Under the pieces are notes generated by a model. That model did no database searches. It was not told the origin of the DNA and was given only the letters and a program-made list of their open reading frames with translations. Source: Pasteurellaceae bacterium (GTDB taxonomy: Bacteria > Pseudomonadota > Gammaproteobacteria > Enterobacterales > Pasteurellaceae). From it: 64,000 bases of DNA. Below, one piece after another: positions 1-7,131 of this stretch. The position numbers and the translations under genes are program-made. Location: the NCBI GenBank assembly GCA_030528525.1, contig JAUMYT010000011.1, forward strand, positions 23,031 to 87,030. The letters run 5' to 3'. Within the stretch, counting starts at the first letter, position 1, and each line of letters starts with the position of its first letter.

Positions 1-19
1 TAAATTGGCTCTTGTCTCT

Positions 20-211
20 TTAATCTTTGCGAGTGCATTCATCGCTTAACTCCTTATCAATCTGTTCAAACATTGGGGCGTAATCCACATTGGCAGCGAA
101 ATGGTGCAATTCAAGTGCCTGATAACACCGCTTGCGATATTCCAACTGTTGCCAAAAGGAGCCATTTTGTGTACAATTATCAACATTCAAAATTTGAATA
201 CTCCTTATCAA
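20..211 (-). CDS. Small hypothetical phage protein downstream of cII
   Basis: This frame encodes about 56-63 residues and is the next gene after cII in the rightward-early (pR-type) operon, which runs off the left edge. No ATG fits; a TTG at 190 lies about 10 bases after an AAGGAG Shine-Dalgarno sequence (206-201), and a TTG at 211 is the alternative. The C-terminal half is acidic and looks like real protein (FEQIDKELSDE). I do not recognise the family. Confidence 0.4.
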   Translation of the reverse strand: MIRSIQILNVDNCTQNGSFWQQLEYRKRCYQALELHHFAANVDYAPMFEQIDKELSDECTRKD

Positions 212-236
212 GAACCACCGATGCCACGGTGGTTTT

Positions 237-479
237 TTATTGCTCTAATCCCTTGCGTGCTAATACACGCGCATTGAGTTCATCGCTATCGACAAGCTCA
301 ATCTCCAATTCATCACAAATCACCGCATACCATTCCACATACTGTGAAAACACACGGCTAAATTGCGACTCCGACACGCCTATCTTGCGTGCCAAATCCT
401 TATGCGTTCGGCTTGCCGACTTCCGATAAATCAAGTCCGCAATCGCTCTTGCATTTTTCGTTAATTCATTGCGTGCCAT
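237..479 (-). CDS. CII-type transcriptional activator
   Basis: 80-residue protein with one central helix-turn-helix (KIGVSESQFSR, residues about 32-42), close in length and layout to the lambda CII family. CII proteins are tetrameric activators that favour lysogeny by switching on the establishment promoter of the repressor. The position agrees: it follows the cro-like gene on the minus strand, opposite the repressor. A TTGC-N6-TTGC direct repeat, the known CII-binding pattern, overlaps its own start codon at 469-482, as in lambda. Function is inferred from family plus position. Confidence 0.75.
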   Translation of the reverse strand: MARNELTKNARAIADLIYRKSASRTHKDLARKIGVSESQFSRVFSQYVEWYAVICDELEIELVDSDELNARVLARKGLEQ

Positions 480-501
480 TGCATTTGCCTTGGGGTAAGT
501 T
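469..501 (+). promoter_or_regulatory. CII-dependent repressor-establishment promoter (pRE-like)
   Basis: TTGC at 469-472, six bases, TTGC at 479-482; 17 bases after the enclosed -35 position is TAAGTT (496-501) as the -10. This has the form and location of lambda pRE: it overlaps the cII start, points towards the repressor at 858 and is antisense to the cro-like gene. The activator role is inferred. Confidence 0.55.
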
Positions 502-727
502 AGTTTTCAGCCAATTCAGGCCAACGTTCTTTCCAATTAGGCACGAGATGTTTGCGAGTCACGACATTGTTCGATTCTTTTTCAATCAACACACAAATCT
601 CTGTACCTAATACAGAGCCTTTTGAAATTGATTTACGTAAATACGCAATAGTCGTACCACAACGTTTTGAAAAATCTCGTTGCTCTTGCAAGGAAAGGTT
701 ATTTAGAAAAGCTCTTAACTCATTCAT
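500..727 (-). CDS. Cro/YdaS-like DNA-binding protein
   Basis: 75 residues from the ATG at 727 (the frame is open up to 787 but the extension looks non-coding). The N-terminal half (MNELRAFLNNLSLQEQRDFSKRC is its opening) resembles YdaS/Cro helix-turn-helix proteins: a helix, then a TTIAYLRK recognition-like segment. It is the first gene of the minus-strand early operon, divergent from the repressor, which is the place of Cro. It probably represses from the shared operators at 762-816. The Cro role is inferred from position. Confidence 0.65.
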   Translation of the reverse strand: MNELRAFLNNLSLQEQRDFSKRCGTTIAYLRKSISKGSVLGTEICVLIEKESNNVVTRKHLVPNWKERWPELAEN

Positions 728-758
728 AGGTAATCCTTGTCGTATAGAAATGGTTGAT

Positions 759-816
759 ATATTACCCTTTGGTAAAAATAAAATCAATACCTTATGGTTG
801 TTTACCTTGTGGTAAA
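759..816. promoter_or_regulatory. Right operator cluster with pR and pRM
   Basis: Three dyads of the form TTACC-N4-GGTAA are at 762-775, 788-799 (less perfect) and 801-816; centres are 25 and 15 bases apart. A minus-strand promoter fits exactly: -35 TTGATT (787-782), 17-base spacer, -10 TAATAT (764-759), for the cro-like gene. A weaker plus-strand promoter, TTTACC (801-806), 17 bases, TAAAGT (824-829), would serve the repressor. The same dyads recur at 3155-3192. Confidence 0.7.
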
Positions 817-857
817 TAAAGAGTAAAGTGAGAAAATAGAAAAATAGGGGACTAAAA

Positions 858-1535
858 ATGAAAAGAGAAATTCGCCAACAACGCTTACGCCAATTAATTG
901 AAGAAATCAGTAATGGAAACGTTGCCGATTTTGCGAGAAAAATTGATCGAGAACCAAGCTATGTCTCAAGAATGCTCTACCCAGCAGACAAAGCAGGAGC
1001 GAAACCGATCGGAGAAAAAATTGTGAGCGATATTTGCTCAAAGCTGAATTTATCAATGGATTGGTTTGATAGTTTAGAGGATCTGCCTTCTGAGTTACTT
1101 GAAGAAACCATTATCATTGACGTACTGAATGTTGAAGCAAGTGCAGGAAGTGGCTCAACGGGAGATTTGGTCGAAGTGGTTAAAAAATTGCACTATGTTC
1201 CCGAGCAATTCTACACCTACTTCCGTGGAATGAACCCCGACAATATCCGTGTGATTAACGTGCGAGGCGACTCAATGCAACCTACGTTTAATGCAGGCGA
1301 TATGATTTTTGTGGATATTTCCACCTGCTATTTTGATGGTGATGGGGTGTATGTGTTCAACTATAAAGGCGATCTGTTTGTCAAACGCTTACAAAATCTG
1401 GGAGATCGGCTTTTAGTCCTGTCTGACAACTCCGCCTACACTAATTGGGATATTAGCGAAGAGAATTACGACCAGCTCTATATCCAAGGCAAAGTGAAAG
1501 TCCATCAAAGCCAAAAGCTGAATTTTATCGGCTAA
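858..1535 (+). CDS. CI/LexA-type phage repressor (S24 peptidase)
   Basis: 225 residues. The N-terminal helix-turn-helix (about 15-70; VADFARKIDREPSYVSRML) is followed by a linker and an S24 self-cleavage domain. The likely cleavage site is Ala-Gly in EASAGSG (about residue 95). The catalytic serine is in GDSMQPTF and the lysine in LFVKRL. Such repressors hold the prophage silent and are inactivated by RecA during the SOS response. The gene is divergent from cro/cII and flanked by matching operator clusters. Start ATG 858 follows AGGGGA. It is the immunity repressor of the outer lambdoid prophage. Confidence 0.9.
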   Translation: MKREIRQQRLRQLIEEISNGNVADFARKIDREPSYVSRMLYPADKAGAKPIGEKIVSDICSKLNLSMDWFDSLEDLPSELLEETIIIDVLNVEASAGSGSTGDLVEVVKKLHYVPEQFYTYFRGMNPDNIRVINVRGDSMQPTFNAGDMIFVDISTCYFDGDGVYVFNYKGDLFVKRLQNLGDRLLVLSDNSAYTNWDISEENYDQLYIQGKVKVHQSQKLNFIG

Positions 1536-1708
1536 TTAGGTGGAATAACACCAAATTAAAAATAAGCCTTTGTTGATTGAAGATGAAAGAAGCTGAGCAT
1601 CGGCGTTATTTGTAAATAATAGAATAAAATTTATCCAACAAAGCAATTGATAAAGTTATTAAAAAAAAATTATGCTATTATTGAAGCGTAACTAAAGGTT
1701 AGTGACAA

Positions 1709-1963
1709 ATGAGCAAAGGCGATAAGTTATTAGAAAAATTAAGAAAGCACCCGCCTCCTAAGAATTTTACTTGGGAAGAGTTGCGTGCTTTGTTAATCAG
1801 TTTGGGATTTACTGAAAAACAAGGAAGTGGCTCTAGAGTGAAATTTATTCATTGTGAGTTAGGTTATCCCATAAGCCTACATAAACCCCACCCTGGGAAT
1901 GAATTAAAACGATATGTTATTGAGCAGGTGAAAGATGCTCTTGATGAACTTAATATTAAATAA
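1709..1963 (+). CDS. hicA: HicA-type mRNA interferase toxin
   Basis: 84 residues with the double-stranded RNA-binding-like HicA fold: an N-terminal helix (DKLLEKLRKHP), a GSGSRVKF strand motif and the conserved His in SLHKPHPG. HicA cleaves mRNA and blocks translation until HicB neutralises it. The C-terminus is slightly longer than usual, ending in a helix. It lies 8 bases upstream of hicB, in the usual toxin-first order, downstream of the repressor, so it is probably expressed in the lysogen. Confidence 0.85.
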   Translation: MSKGDKLLEKLRKHPPPKNFTWEELRALLISLGFTEKQGSGSRVKFIHCELGYPISLHKPHPGNELKRYVIEQVKDALDELNIK

Positions 1964-1971
1964 GGTGAATT

Positions 1972-2472
1972 ATGAAAACCCTAGAATATAAAGGCTTCAT
2001 CGGAAGCGTGGATGTTTCTCTAGAAGATGGTGTCGTATTTGGCAAAATCTTATATATCAATGGATTGGTAACCTATGAAGCAGAAACTGTTCCCGAATTA
2101 GAAAAAGAGTTTCAAGCAGCTGTAGATGATTATTTGGAATTCTGTGAAGAAGAAGGGGTAGATGCCCATAAATCTTTTAGCGGGAAATTTAATGTAAGAA
2201 TTTATCCAGAACTTCATAAAAAAGCTGCACTGCTTTCAGCAAAAAATGGAAGTAATCTTAATGCTTTTGTGGCTCAAGCCATAGAAAATGAGATTGCATC
2301 TCAAGAAAGAGAGATCTCAACTGTCTATCAGTATATGGAAAATCACGTGTTAACAAATTTAAACATTATTAAAAACCAAAGATTGCAGACAATGTTTGAA
2401 GTGGGAATGGCAATAGCAAATAACACCACTGATGAAAATCAGTTTGTTTATTCCGCAGAAAGAGTGAATTGA
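1972..2472 (+). CDS. hicB: HicB-type antitoxin with C-terminal extension
   Basis: 166 residues. The N-terminal HicB RNase-H-like partial domain (YKGFIGSVDVSLEDGVVFG to about residue 60) is followed by a ribbon-helix-helix DNA-binding segment (GKFNVRIYPELHKKAALL...NAFVAQAIENEI, about 76-118). HicB binds HicA and autoregulates the operon. About 50 residues after the usual end of the family form an unusual tail (about 118-166). A tail of this kind is how chaperone-addicted antitoxins of toxin-antitoxin-chaperone systems bind SecB-like partners, and a SecB-like gene follows directly; that link is inference. Confidence 0.85.
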   Translation: MKTLEYKGFIGSVDVSLEDGVVFGKILYINGLVTYEAETVPELEKEFQAAVDDYLEFCEEEGVDAHKSFSGKFNVRIYPELHKKAALLSAKNGSNLNAFVAQAIENEIASQEREISTVYQYMENHVLTNLNIIKNQRLQTMFEVGMAIANNTTDENQFVYSAERVN

Positions 2473-2482
2473 GGTATTAGCA

Positions 2483-2893
2483 ATGTCTATCAAGGATAAA
2501 TTAAATTATTTAAATTTCTTTATTCAACGATTACAGGTCGAAACAAAACCTGAAGATGCTCCTAATGATGGTAGCACAATAACATCATTAGCATTTGCTG
2601 ATCCCAAAATTGTTACTGAAAAGGAAGAAAAAATAGCCGTTTTCCCTTTTAAATTTGAGTTAAGATCAATTGACATTGTTATTTCCACAGAATTTTTGAT
2701 TGGATTTGAGATTATTTCTTCAGAAAATACCAATGAAGAATCCCTAAGAGAGCTGGCAAGTAACAATGAAGAGTTTACTAGATACGTAAATAAAGTGCTT
2801 GATAAGATCGTTGATAATGCTTTGGAAAATACCAATATTCGATTTAACGATCAGGTATCATTTAATTCTATTGTTTACCCTCCGAAATATTGA
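2483..2893 (+). CDS. Possible SecB-like chaperone linked to HicAB
   Basis: 136 residues, 10 bases downstream of hicB and ending just before a terminator, so it reads as the third gene of the hicAB operon. The opening FFIQRLQVETKPEDAPND can be laid beside the start of SecB (FQIQRIYTKDISFEAPN), and a strand-rich centre plus a C-terminal helix fit the SecB fold. Sequence similarity is weak. If correct, this is a HicAB toxin-antitoxin-chaperone set. The alternative is an unrelated hypothetical protein. Confidence 0.45.
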   Translation: MSIKDKLNYLNFFIQRLQVETKPEDAPNDGSTITSLAFADPKIVTEKEEKIAVFPFKFELRSIDIVISTEFLIGFEIISSENTNEESLRELASNNEEFTRYVNKVLDKIVDNALENTNIRFNDQVSFNSIVYPPKY

Positions 2894-2905
2894 TCTTTAC
2901 CTTAT

Positions 2906-2930
2906 AGCCCGCATCAAGCGGGCTTTTTCT
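2906..2930 (+). terminator. Rho-independent terminator of the hicAB operon
   Basis: A 7-bp stem AGCCCGC/GCGGGCT with loop ATCAA is followed by TTTTTCTTT, 13 bases after the stop of the third gene. Confidence 0.85.
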
Positions 2931-2942
2931 TTACCCCAAATC

Positions 2943-2990
2943 TACTATTAACTACTCCTAATTACTCCAAACTACTTCAAACTACTCCCA
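2943..2990. repeat. Short degenerate tandem repeat (ACTACTCCAA-like units)
   Basis: Four to five units of roughly 11 bases related to ACTACTYCAA follow each other. They lie in the 348-base gene-free stretch between the hicAB terminator and the pL-type promoter; I see no other gene in that stretch. Confidence 0.6.
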
Positions 2991-3154
2991 ACAAGGGGGT
3001 GAGAACGCCTGACTTTTTGCAAATTTCCCGCCAAATCTTACCCCTTGCACGCCTTTATCGTTCAAAAAACAATCAAACAACACACCCATCTAAAATTATT
3101 TTCTTTTGTAAATCAATAAATTACCCAAAAGTCAAAATGCACCCCTTAATTATT

Positions 3155-3196
3155 TTACCTTTTGGTATTTACATTTAAATCACCAAAGGGTATTAT
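3155..3196 (+). promoter_or_regulatory. Left operator cluster with pL-type promoter
   Basis: Two dyads like those at 762-816 are present: TTACC-TTTT-GGTAT (3155-3168) and CACC-AAAG-GGTA (3181-3192), centres 25 bases apart as in the first pair of the right operator. They cover a promoter: -35 TTTACA (3168-3173), 17 bases, -10 TATTAT (3191-3196). Repressor binding would shut off the rightward operon beginning at 3242. Confidence 0.7.
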
Positions 3197-3241
3197 ACAC
3201 CCATCAAAACGCAGTACAGCAAACCAAACGGAGAACAGAAA

Positions 3242-3469
3242 ATGAACATCAACAACGCACAAGATTTAAAGGCATTTATGATCAACGAAGTCTTAGCCGA
3301 ATATGCCGAAATGACAGGCAAGCCGTTAGAGCAAATCAAAAAAGTCTTTGAATGGTTACCTGAATTTCATAATGAAGTGATGGCAATCGTAGAAGAAGCG
3401 GCAGAAAAAAATGGCAGCGAATTTAGCCTAAGAATTTTTACCAAAGCCCTCAAGGGAGGGCTTGAGTAA
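3242..3469 (+). CDS. Small acidic hypothetical protein, first gene of the pL-type operon
   Basis: 75 residues, mostly helical by composition, start preceded by GGAGA. It is the first gene behind the left operator/promoter, the place where lambda has N. It is not arginine-rich, so there is no sign of an N-type antiterminator. I do not recognise the family. Confidence 0.6.
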   Translation: MNINNAQDLKAFMINEVLAEYAEMTGKPLEQIKKVFEWLPEFHNEVMAIVEEAAEKNGSEFSLRIFTKALKGGLE

Positions 3470-3852
3470 AGGTTCTAAACCGAATGTTCTTTAACAATCA
3501 GATAAAAAACTCATCAGTGAACTGCCACTTGTGAAAGTCGCCAGCCGTGGATGAAAAGCCCCACGCCAATTGATGAGACCTATCTCCGCACTGTGAACGA
3601 TGGCGGTCAGTGAATTCGCCGGCAAGCGAGAGATAGTTTAAGACCACCAACGGTTCGCCTTGTATTTGACACTACTTTTGGGGCGTGATGTTCGATTCAT
3701 CAGGTGGTCGCCATTCAAAACGGCATTTCCGTCCCTTTGACGTTGTTTTTTTAAAGTTTTTCCAACGTGGAAGTGCCGTTCTCAATGGCATAAACCTTAA
3801 TCGCCGTGAAAGGTAAAACATCGGCGACTGACGACATAGTGAACCTCCGCCT
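3470..3852. other. Structured stretch without a clear gene
   Basis: No long reading frame is convincing. Several dyads are visible: CGTGG/CCACG (about 3546-3571) and CTATCTC near 3588 paired with GAGATAG near 3634. On the minus strand a reading frame contains SKGRKCRFEWRP, a segment resembling Icd/Ash-type prophage proteins, but it begins at a TTG without a ribosome site and may be a remnant. The stretch ends at the terminator 3853-3880. Confidence 0.35.
3751..3837 (-). CDS. 28-residue reading frame with a strong ribosome site
   Basis: ATG at 3837 is preceded by GGCGGAGG with 6-base spacing, far stronger than needed by chance, and opens MSSVADVLPFTAIKVYAIEN, ending after 28 codons. It could be a leader peptide or the start of a decayed Icd-like gene whose later part is in another frame (3672-3750). 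No function can be assigned. Confidence 0.3.
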   Translation of the reverse strand: MSSVADVLPFTAIKVYAIENGTSTLEKL

Positions 3853-3880
3853 GCCCCTGATAACAAGGGGGCTTTTTTTA
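3853..3880 (+). terminator. Rho-independent terminator before the kinase gene
   Basis: GCCCC (3853-3857) pairs with GGGGC (3867-3871), followed by seven T residues. It separates the kinase-phosphatase pair from the pL-type transcript, implying the pair has its own promoter. Confidence 0.75.
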
Positions 3881-3960
3881 TAAGAACGTTGTAAATGTGA
3901 ACTACATCACAATAAATTTCTTAATATTCTTTTATACTCATAACATAAAGTGAGGTAAAT

Positions 3961-4722
3961 ATGAAAGAATTTGGAAATTACTACATTGAATCTGTGAAAA
4001 GTCTAGGGCACGGTTCTTTTGGAAAAGTAGAAGAAGTCATTGTATATAACCGCAGCAAAACTCACAGTAGAAAATATGCAATGAAAACATTCGATCCTGA
4101 TAAAAGAATACCTGCTGATGAGGTTGAAATATTTAAAAAACGTTTTGAAATCGAAGTTGAATGCCAATCACAATGTTTTCATACCAATGTCGTTCACGTC
4201 TGTATTCATAATCGCTCGGATACCCCTTGGTTTATTATGGAACTTGCGGAATGTTCTTTAGCTCAAGAATTAGAGAAAGACGATAATATGGAAGGGGATA
4301 AAAAGCTCACTATACCGCAGAAAATAAACATATTCAGAATGGTATTAGATGGCGTGAAATATATCCACGACAAAGACTTTATTCATCGAGATATTAAAGC
4401 ACTAAATATCCTTAAATTTTCTGATGGAGCCTATAAAATATCAGACTTTGGCTTAATTAAAGATACAAACAGGGACTCAGGAACACTCACTGTTATCGAT
4501 AAACCTTTAGGGACAGAACGATATATGGCTCCAGAAATAGTCAGTGGCGGTGTTTATAGCATAAAATCTGACATTTTCGCTTTAGGCGTCTTATTAGAGG
4601 ATTTGGATCTTTCCGACACCTTAGAACAAATCTGGAAAAAATGTACTGATAGACGACCTTCACATAGATACAACAATATTCAAGAAATCATTAATGATCT
4701 TGATAAATTGGAGATTCAATAA
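3961..4722 (+). CDS. Hanks-type serine/threonine protein kinase
   Basis: 253 residues with all core kinase motifs: glycine loop GHGSFG (about 17-22), ATP lysine in YAMKTF (about 42), catalytic loop HRDIKALN (about 142-149), DFG (about 160-162), and MAPE (about 183-186), then the subdomain IX aspartate in SDIFALG. There is no membrane segment or sensor domain, so it is a soluble minimal kinase. It shares TAATG with the following PP2C phosphatase, forming a two-gene operon behind its own terminator-isolated promoter region. Kinases at this spot in lambdoid prophages (for example Stk of phage 933W) act in superinfection exclusion; that role here is inference. Confidence 0.9.
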   Translation: MKEFGNYYIESVKSLGHGSFGKVEEVIVYNRSKTHSRKYAMKTFDPDKRIPADEVEIFKKRFEIEVECQSQCFHTNVVHVCIHNRSDTPWFIMELAECSLAQELEKDDNMEGDKKLTIPQKINIFRMVLDGVKYIHDKDFIHRDIKALNILKFSDGAYKISDFGLIKDTNRDSGTLTVIDKPLGTERYMAPEIVSGGVYSIKSDIFALGVLLEDLDLSDTLEQIWKKCTDRRPSHRYNNIQEIINDLDKLEIQ

Positions 4723-5459
4723 TGTTAAAACTAAACGCCATAGCCTCAGTAGCAATATCCAATGCCCAAACATCAGAAAGAACAAACCAAGATGCTATAT
4801 TGCCAATAAAGAAAGTTGAAAACGGCTATCTCTTTGCTGTTGCTGATGGCGTAGGTGGATATAAAGGCGGAGAAATTGCATCACATATTGCGATATCTCA
4901 ATTAGAAAAAGTGACTTATTCTGAACAGATTTTCAATGTGTTCAACGCTAGCTTAGCTTTAATAAAAGACCTTCCTGACGAAATGAGAAAGGCTTCTACC
5001 ACGCTCACTTATGGTTTCTTAACCCCAACAGGATTACATATTGGGCATATTGGCGATTGCCGTCTTTATGTCAAAGAGGGAAATAAACTCCGCCAAAAAA
5101 CTAAAGATCACACTTCCCACCAAAAATTACTAGATGAAGGAATCTATACCAAGAAAGAGCTAAAAGAGCTGAGTGGGAAAAATATCATCACAACCGCGAT
5201 TTCTAACCAAGTTGAAATGAAATACGATGAAATATTTATCCCTCTTCAGGAACTCAGAGATGAGAATAATGAAGTTACGCTCTACATAATGTCCGATGGG
5301 GCTCATCATTTTTGGGAACATCGTCCACGTTTTTCTGATAACACAATGAAAAGCGTTGTGAAATTTGCAGCCGCACTGCAAAAAAGGATCGAAAAAGCCC
5401 CAACAGACGACTACTCACTCATTGCTGTTCAATTTAAAATTGAAGAATTAGCGATTTAA
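4722..5459 (+). CDS. PP2C-family serine/threonine phosphatase
   Basis: 245 residues. The metal-binding PP2C motifs are all visible: TNQDA near the N-terminus, ADGVGGY(KGGEIAS), GHIGDCRLY, SDGAHHF, and DDYSL near the C-terminus. It removes phosphate from Ser/Thr. Translation is coupled to the kinase (start overlaps the kinase stop), so it most likely reverses or restrains that kinase, giving a kinase/antagonist arrangement. No transmembrane or regulatory domain is seen. Confidence 0.9.
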   Translation: MLKLNAIASVAISNAQTSERTNQDAILPIKKVENGYLFAVADGVGGYKGGEIASHIAISQLEKVTYSEQIFNVFNASLALIKDLPDEMRKASTTLTYGFLTPTGLHIGHIGDCRLYVKEGNKLRQKTKDHTSHQKLLDEGIYTKKELKELSGKNIITTAISNQVEMKYDEIFIPLQELRDENNEVTLYIMSDGAHHFWEHRPRFSDNTMKSVVKFAAALQKRIEKAPTDDYSLIAVQFKIEELAI

Positions 5460-5460
5460 T

Positions 5461-5544
5461 TTGACAAAAACCGCCAACTCGGATTAAGATAACCGCACTA
5501 CATTATTCGGCGGTTATCCGCACCCGTTAGCAAGCGGTTTTTTT
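5461..5544 (+). promoter_or_regulatory. Promoter with attenuator-like terminator before KilA-N copy 1
   Basis: TTGACA (5461-5466), an 18-base spacer and TAAGAT (5485-5490) form a strong sigma70-type promoter. The expected transcript soon contains GCGG-TTAT-CCGC (5510-5521), and the same CCGC can instead pair with GCGG at 5534-5537, which is followed by seven T residues. Two mutually exclusive hairpins, one a terminator, suggest attenuation or a very short RNA. The arrangement is repeated at 47293-47378. Confidence 0.6.
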
Positions 5545-5560
5545 ATGCCTAAAATTCCAG

Positions 5561-5576
5561 TCTGCAGATCTGCAGA
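5561..5576. promoter_or_regulatory. 16-bp perfect palindrome, possible operator
   Basis: TCTGCAGATCTGCAGA reads the same on both strands. It lies between the attenuator and the structured RNA of KilA-N module 1; module 2 has a different perfect palindrome in the same slot. Confidence 0.5.
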
Positions 5577-5584
5577 GTGAAAAT

Positions 5585-5662
5585 GATCGGGTCGAGAGAG
5601 CGATATACAATACATCTGAATAAGCTCCAGCTGACTATTGGCAGTGTAAGTGAAGCCCGATC
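5585..5662 (+). ncRNA. Conserved structured RNA leader, copy 1
   Basis: A closing stem GATCGGGT (5585-5592)/GCCCGATC (5655-5662) encloses a segment nearly identical to the one at 47451-47526 (conserved core around CGATATACAATACATC) plus an inner CTG/CAG hairpin. Paired positions differ between the copies in a compensating way (see findings). It lies 50 bases before the KilA-N start and is probably a cis-acting leader. Confidence 0.55.
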
Positions 5663-5712
5663 ACCCTACTTACAGTGTTCTGATTACTAACTTAATCCAA
5701 TAGGTATAAAAA

Positions 5713-6215
5713 ATGTCAAACTTAACCATTCTTAACACAGCAATCCGCCAATTCGACAACTTATATAGCTTAAACGATCTTCACCGTGTCGGCGGTGGCG
5801 AAAGTAAACATCAACCAACTTTCTTTGCTCGCCTTGATACCACAAAAGAGCTGATCGCAGAAATCCAGAAAGAAGATCCAACCGCCATCGCATTGCAATC
5901 AACTAACGGTGGCGTAAATCGTGGCACCTACGCCTGCGAAGAACTCGCCCTTGCCTACGCAATGTGGATTTCCCCAAAATTCCACCTTGTTGTACTCCGA
6001 GCTTTCATCGCAATGCACAAAGGGCAGTTGCAAACTTCGCCAAAAAATTTACCCGTTGTAGAGCCTGAACCGACCTACACCTTCGACTTCACCGAGTACG
6101 AACTTGAACAGCTCGCTTGGCTTGCGTTCTCGCACAAGCAGATGAACGACCTACTCGAAATCTTAATCCAACCAATGGACGCCATCGGCTCACGTTATTC
6201 CGCAATGGTCTATAG
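5713..6215 (+). pseudogene. KilA-N domain gene, copy 1, 5' part (split by the Mu-like prophage)
   Basis: Codes for the first 167 residues of a KilA-N protein (NLYSLNDLHRVGGG, then GTYACEELALAYAMWISPKFH), then runs into Mu-like DNA at 6216 and stops at 6243. The missing end is at 44098-44218. Rejoined at the CTATAG duplication the two parts give a 207-residue protein closely similar to the intact copy at 47579. KilA-N domains bind DNA in phage regulators and antirepressors. Confidence 0.9.
6210..6215. repeat. Target-site duplication, left copy
   Basis: CTATAG; the same six bases are at 44092-44097. Because CTATAG is itself palindromic, the true duplication may be 4 to 6 bases. Confidence 0.85.
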
Positions 6216-6326
6216 TAAAGCCGCGCGAGATAATCGCACGTAAAAAAGCGAGATAAATGTATTTGCTTTATTGTTTCTCTATTTGAAACGGCATTACATT
6301 TTTTCGCTTTATTCCTTTCTAAAACA

Positions 6327-7082
6327 TTATTCTCTTTCTTTCAGATTTTTCAGAATCTCTCGATAAATATCTGCCACCAAATCCAACGGAATATTTGATC
6401 TGGCATTGTAGCTTTTTAGGACGTGATTGAGTCTTACTCCTGCATAGTAATTTTGATACTTCAAATTTAAGGGAATATTGCTTTTGAACTTGGTTGGCTT
6501 TTTAACTGGGTAGCTGTAATTGCCGTAATACGTTGGGTTGTCAAAAGGTATCTCAAATCCTATTACATCCTTGACATAGTCCCAGATTCGGCTTGAGTAG
6601 GGATTTTCAATTACATAGACCTTGGGTTGGTAACGTTTGATGATTTCGATGGTGTTGTAGATACAGAGCTCACCATTGATACGATTAAAAAACGATTTTT
6701 CATAACGAAAATGTTTGCGTGGTACTTGCGATGGTTCGTAATCTTGAGCATTGCGGATAACAAATCGAGAACCACTTTTCTGCTCTTGTTTCCAACAAGC
6801 ATTACCGCCCCACATTGCACTGGCAACACTAAAGCTCTCACAAGGTGGACTGGCGAGAATGACATCAGGTTTGGGAAGTCTGTCTAATGTGGCAAACAGT
6901 TGGCATTTACCAAACAGTTTGCTGTAATCCGCAAGATTTAATGGAATGAAATGACGGTTTTTCCGCTCGATGTCGATGCCAATAGGATAGATTTTGATTG
7001 TTGAAAAAGATTTAGCTGCTTGTGTGTAGCACCCGTTGCCACTGTCGAACAATGCCCACACAATGATTTTTTGTTTTGCCAT
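6327..7082 (-). CDS. Phage DNA cytosine-5 methyltransferase
   Basis: 251 residues from the ATG at 7082, which follows CGGAGAAAACGTT. Motif I-like FDSGNGCY is at the N-terminus, the catalytic cysteine is in ASPPCESFS, and ENP (VIENPYSS) replaces ENV of motif VI. It would methylate phage DNA, probably as protection against restriction. It is the last late gene at the left end, directly after a com-like gene, the slot of Mu mom. The recognition sequence cannot be read from the gene. Confidence 0.8.
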   Translation of the reverse strand: MAKQKIIVWALFDSGNGCYTQAAKSFSTIKIYPIGIDIERKNRHFIPLNLADYSKLFGKCQLFATLDRLPKPDVILASPPCESFSVASAMWGGNACWKQEQKSGSRFVIRNAQDYEPSQVPRKHFRYEKSFFNRINGELCIYNTIEIIKRYQPKVYVIENPYSSRIWDYVKDVIGFEIPFDNPTYYGNYSYPVKKPTKFKSNIPLNLKYQNYYAGVRLNHVLKSYNARSNIPLDLVADIYREILKNLKERE

Positions 7083-7131
7083 AACGTTTTCTCCGCTATG
7101 GCGTTCTGGCACTCAAGGTACTCGGACACTC

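Noticed and set aside
3242..3469. N-type antiterminator
   Set aside because: Right position but acidic and lacking an arginine-rich N-terminus.
3672..3866. 64-residue minus-strand frame with GRKCRFEWRP (Icd/Ash-like)
   Set aside because: Starts at TTG with no ribosome site and overlaps a better-supported 28-codon frame; recorded only as part of an unclear stretch.
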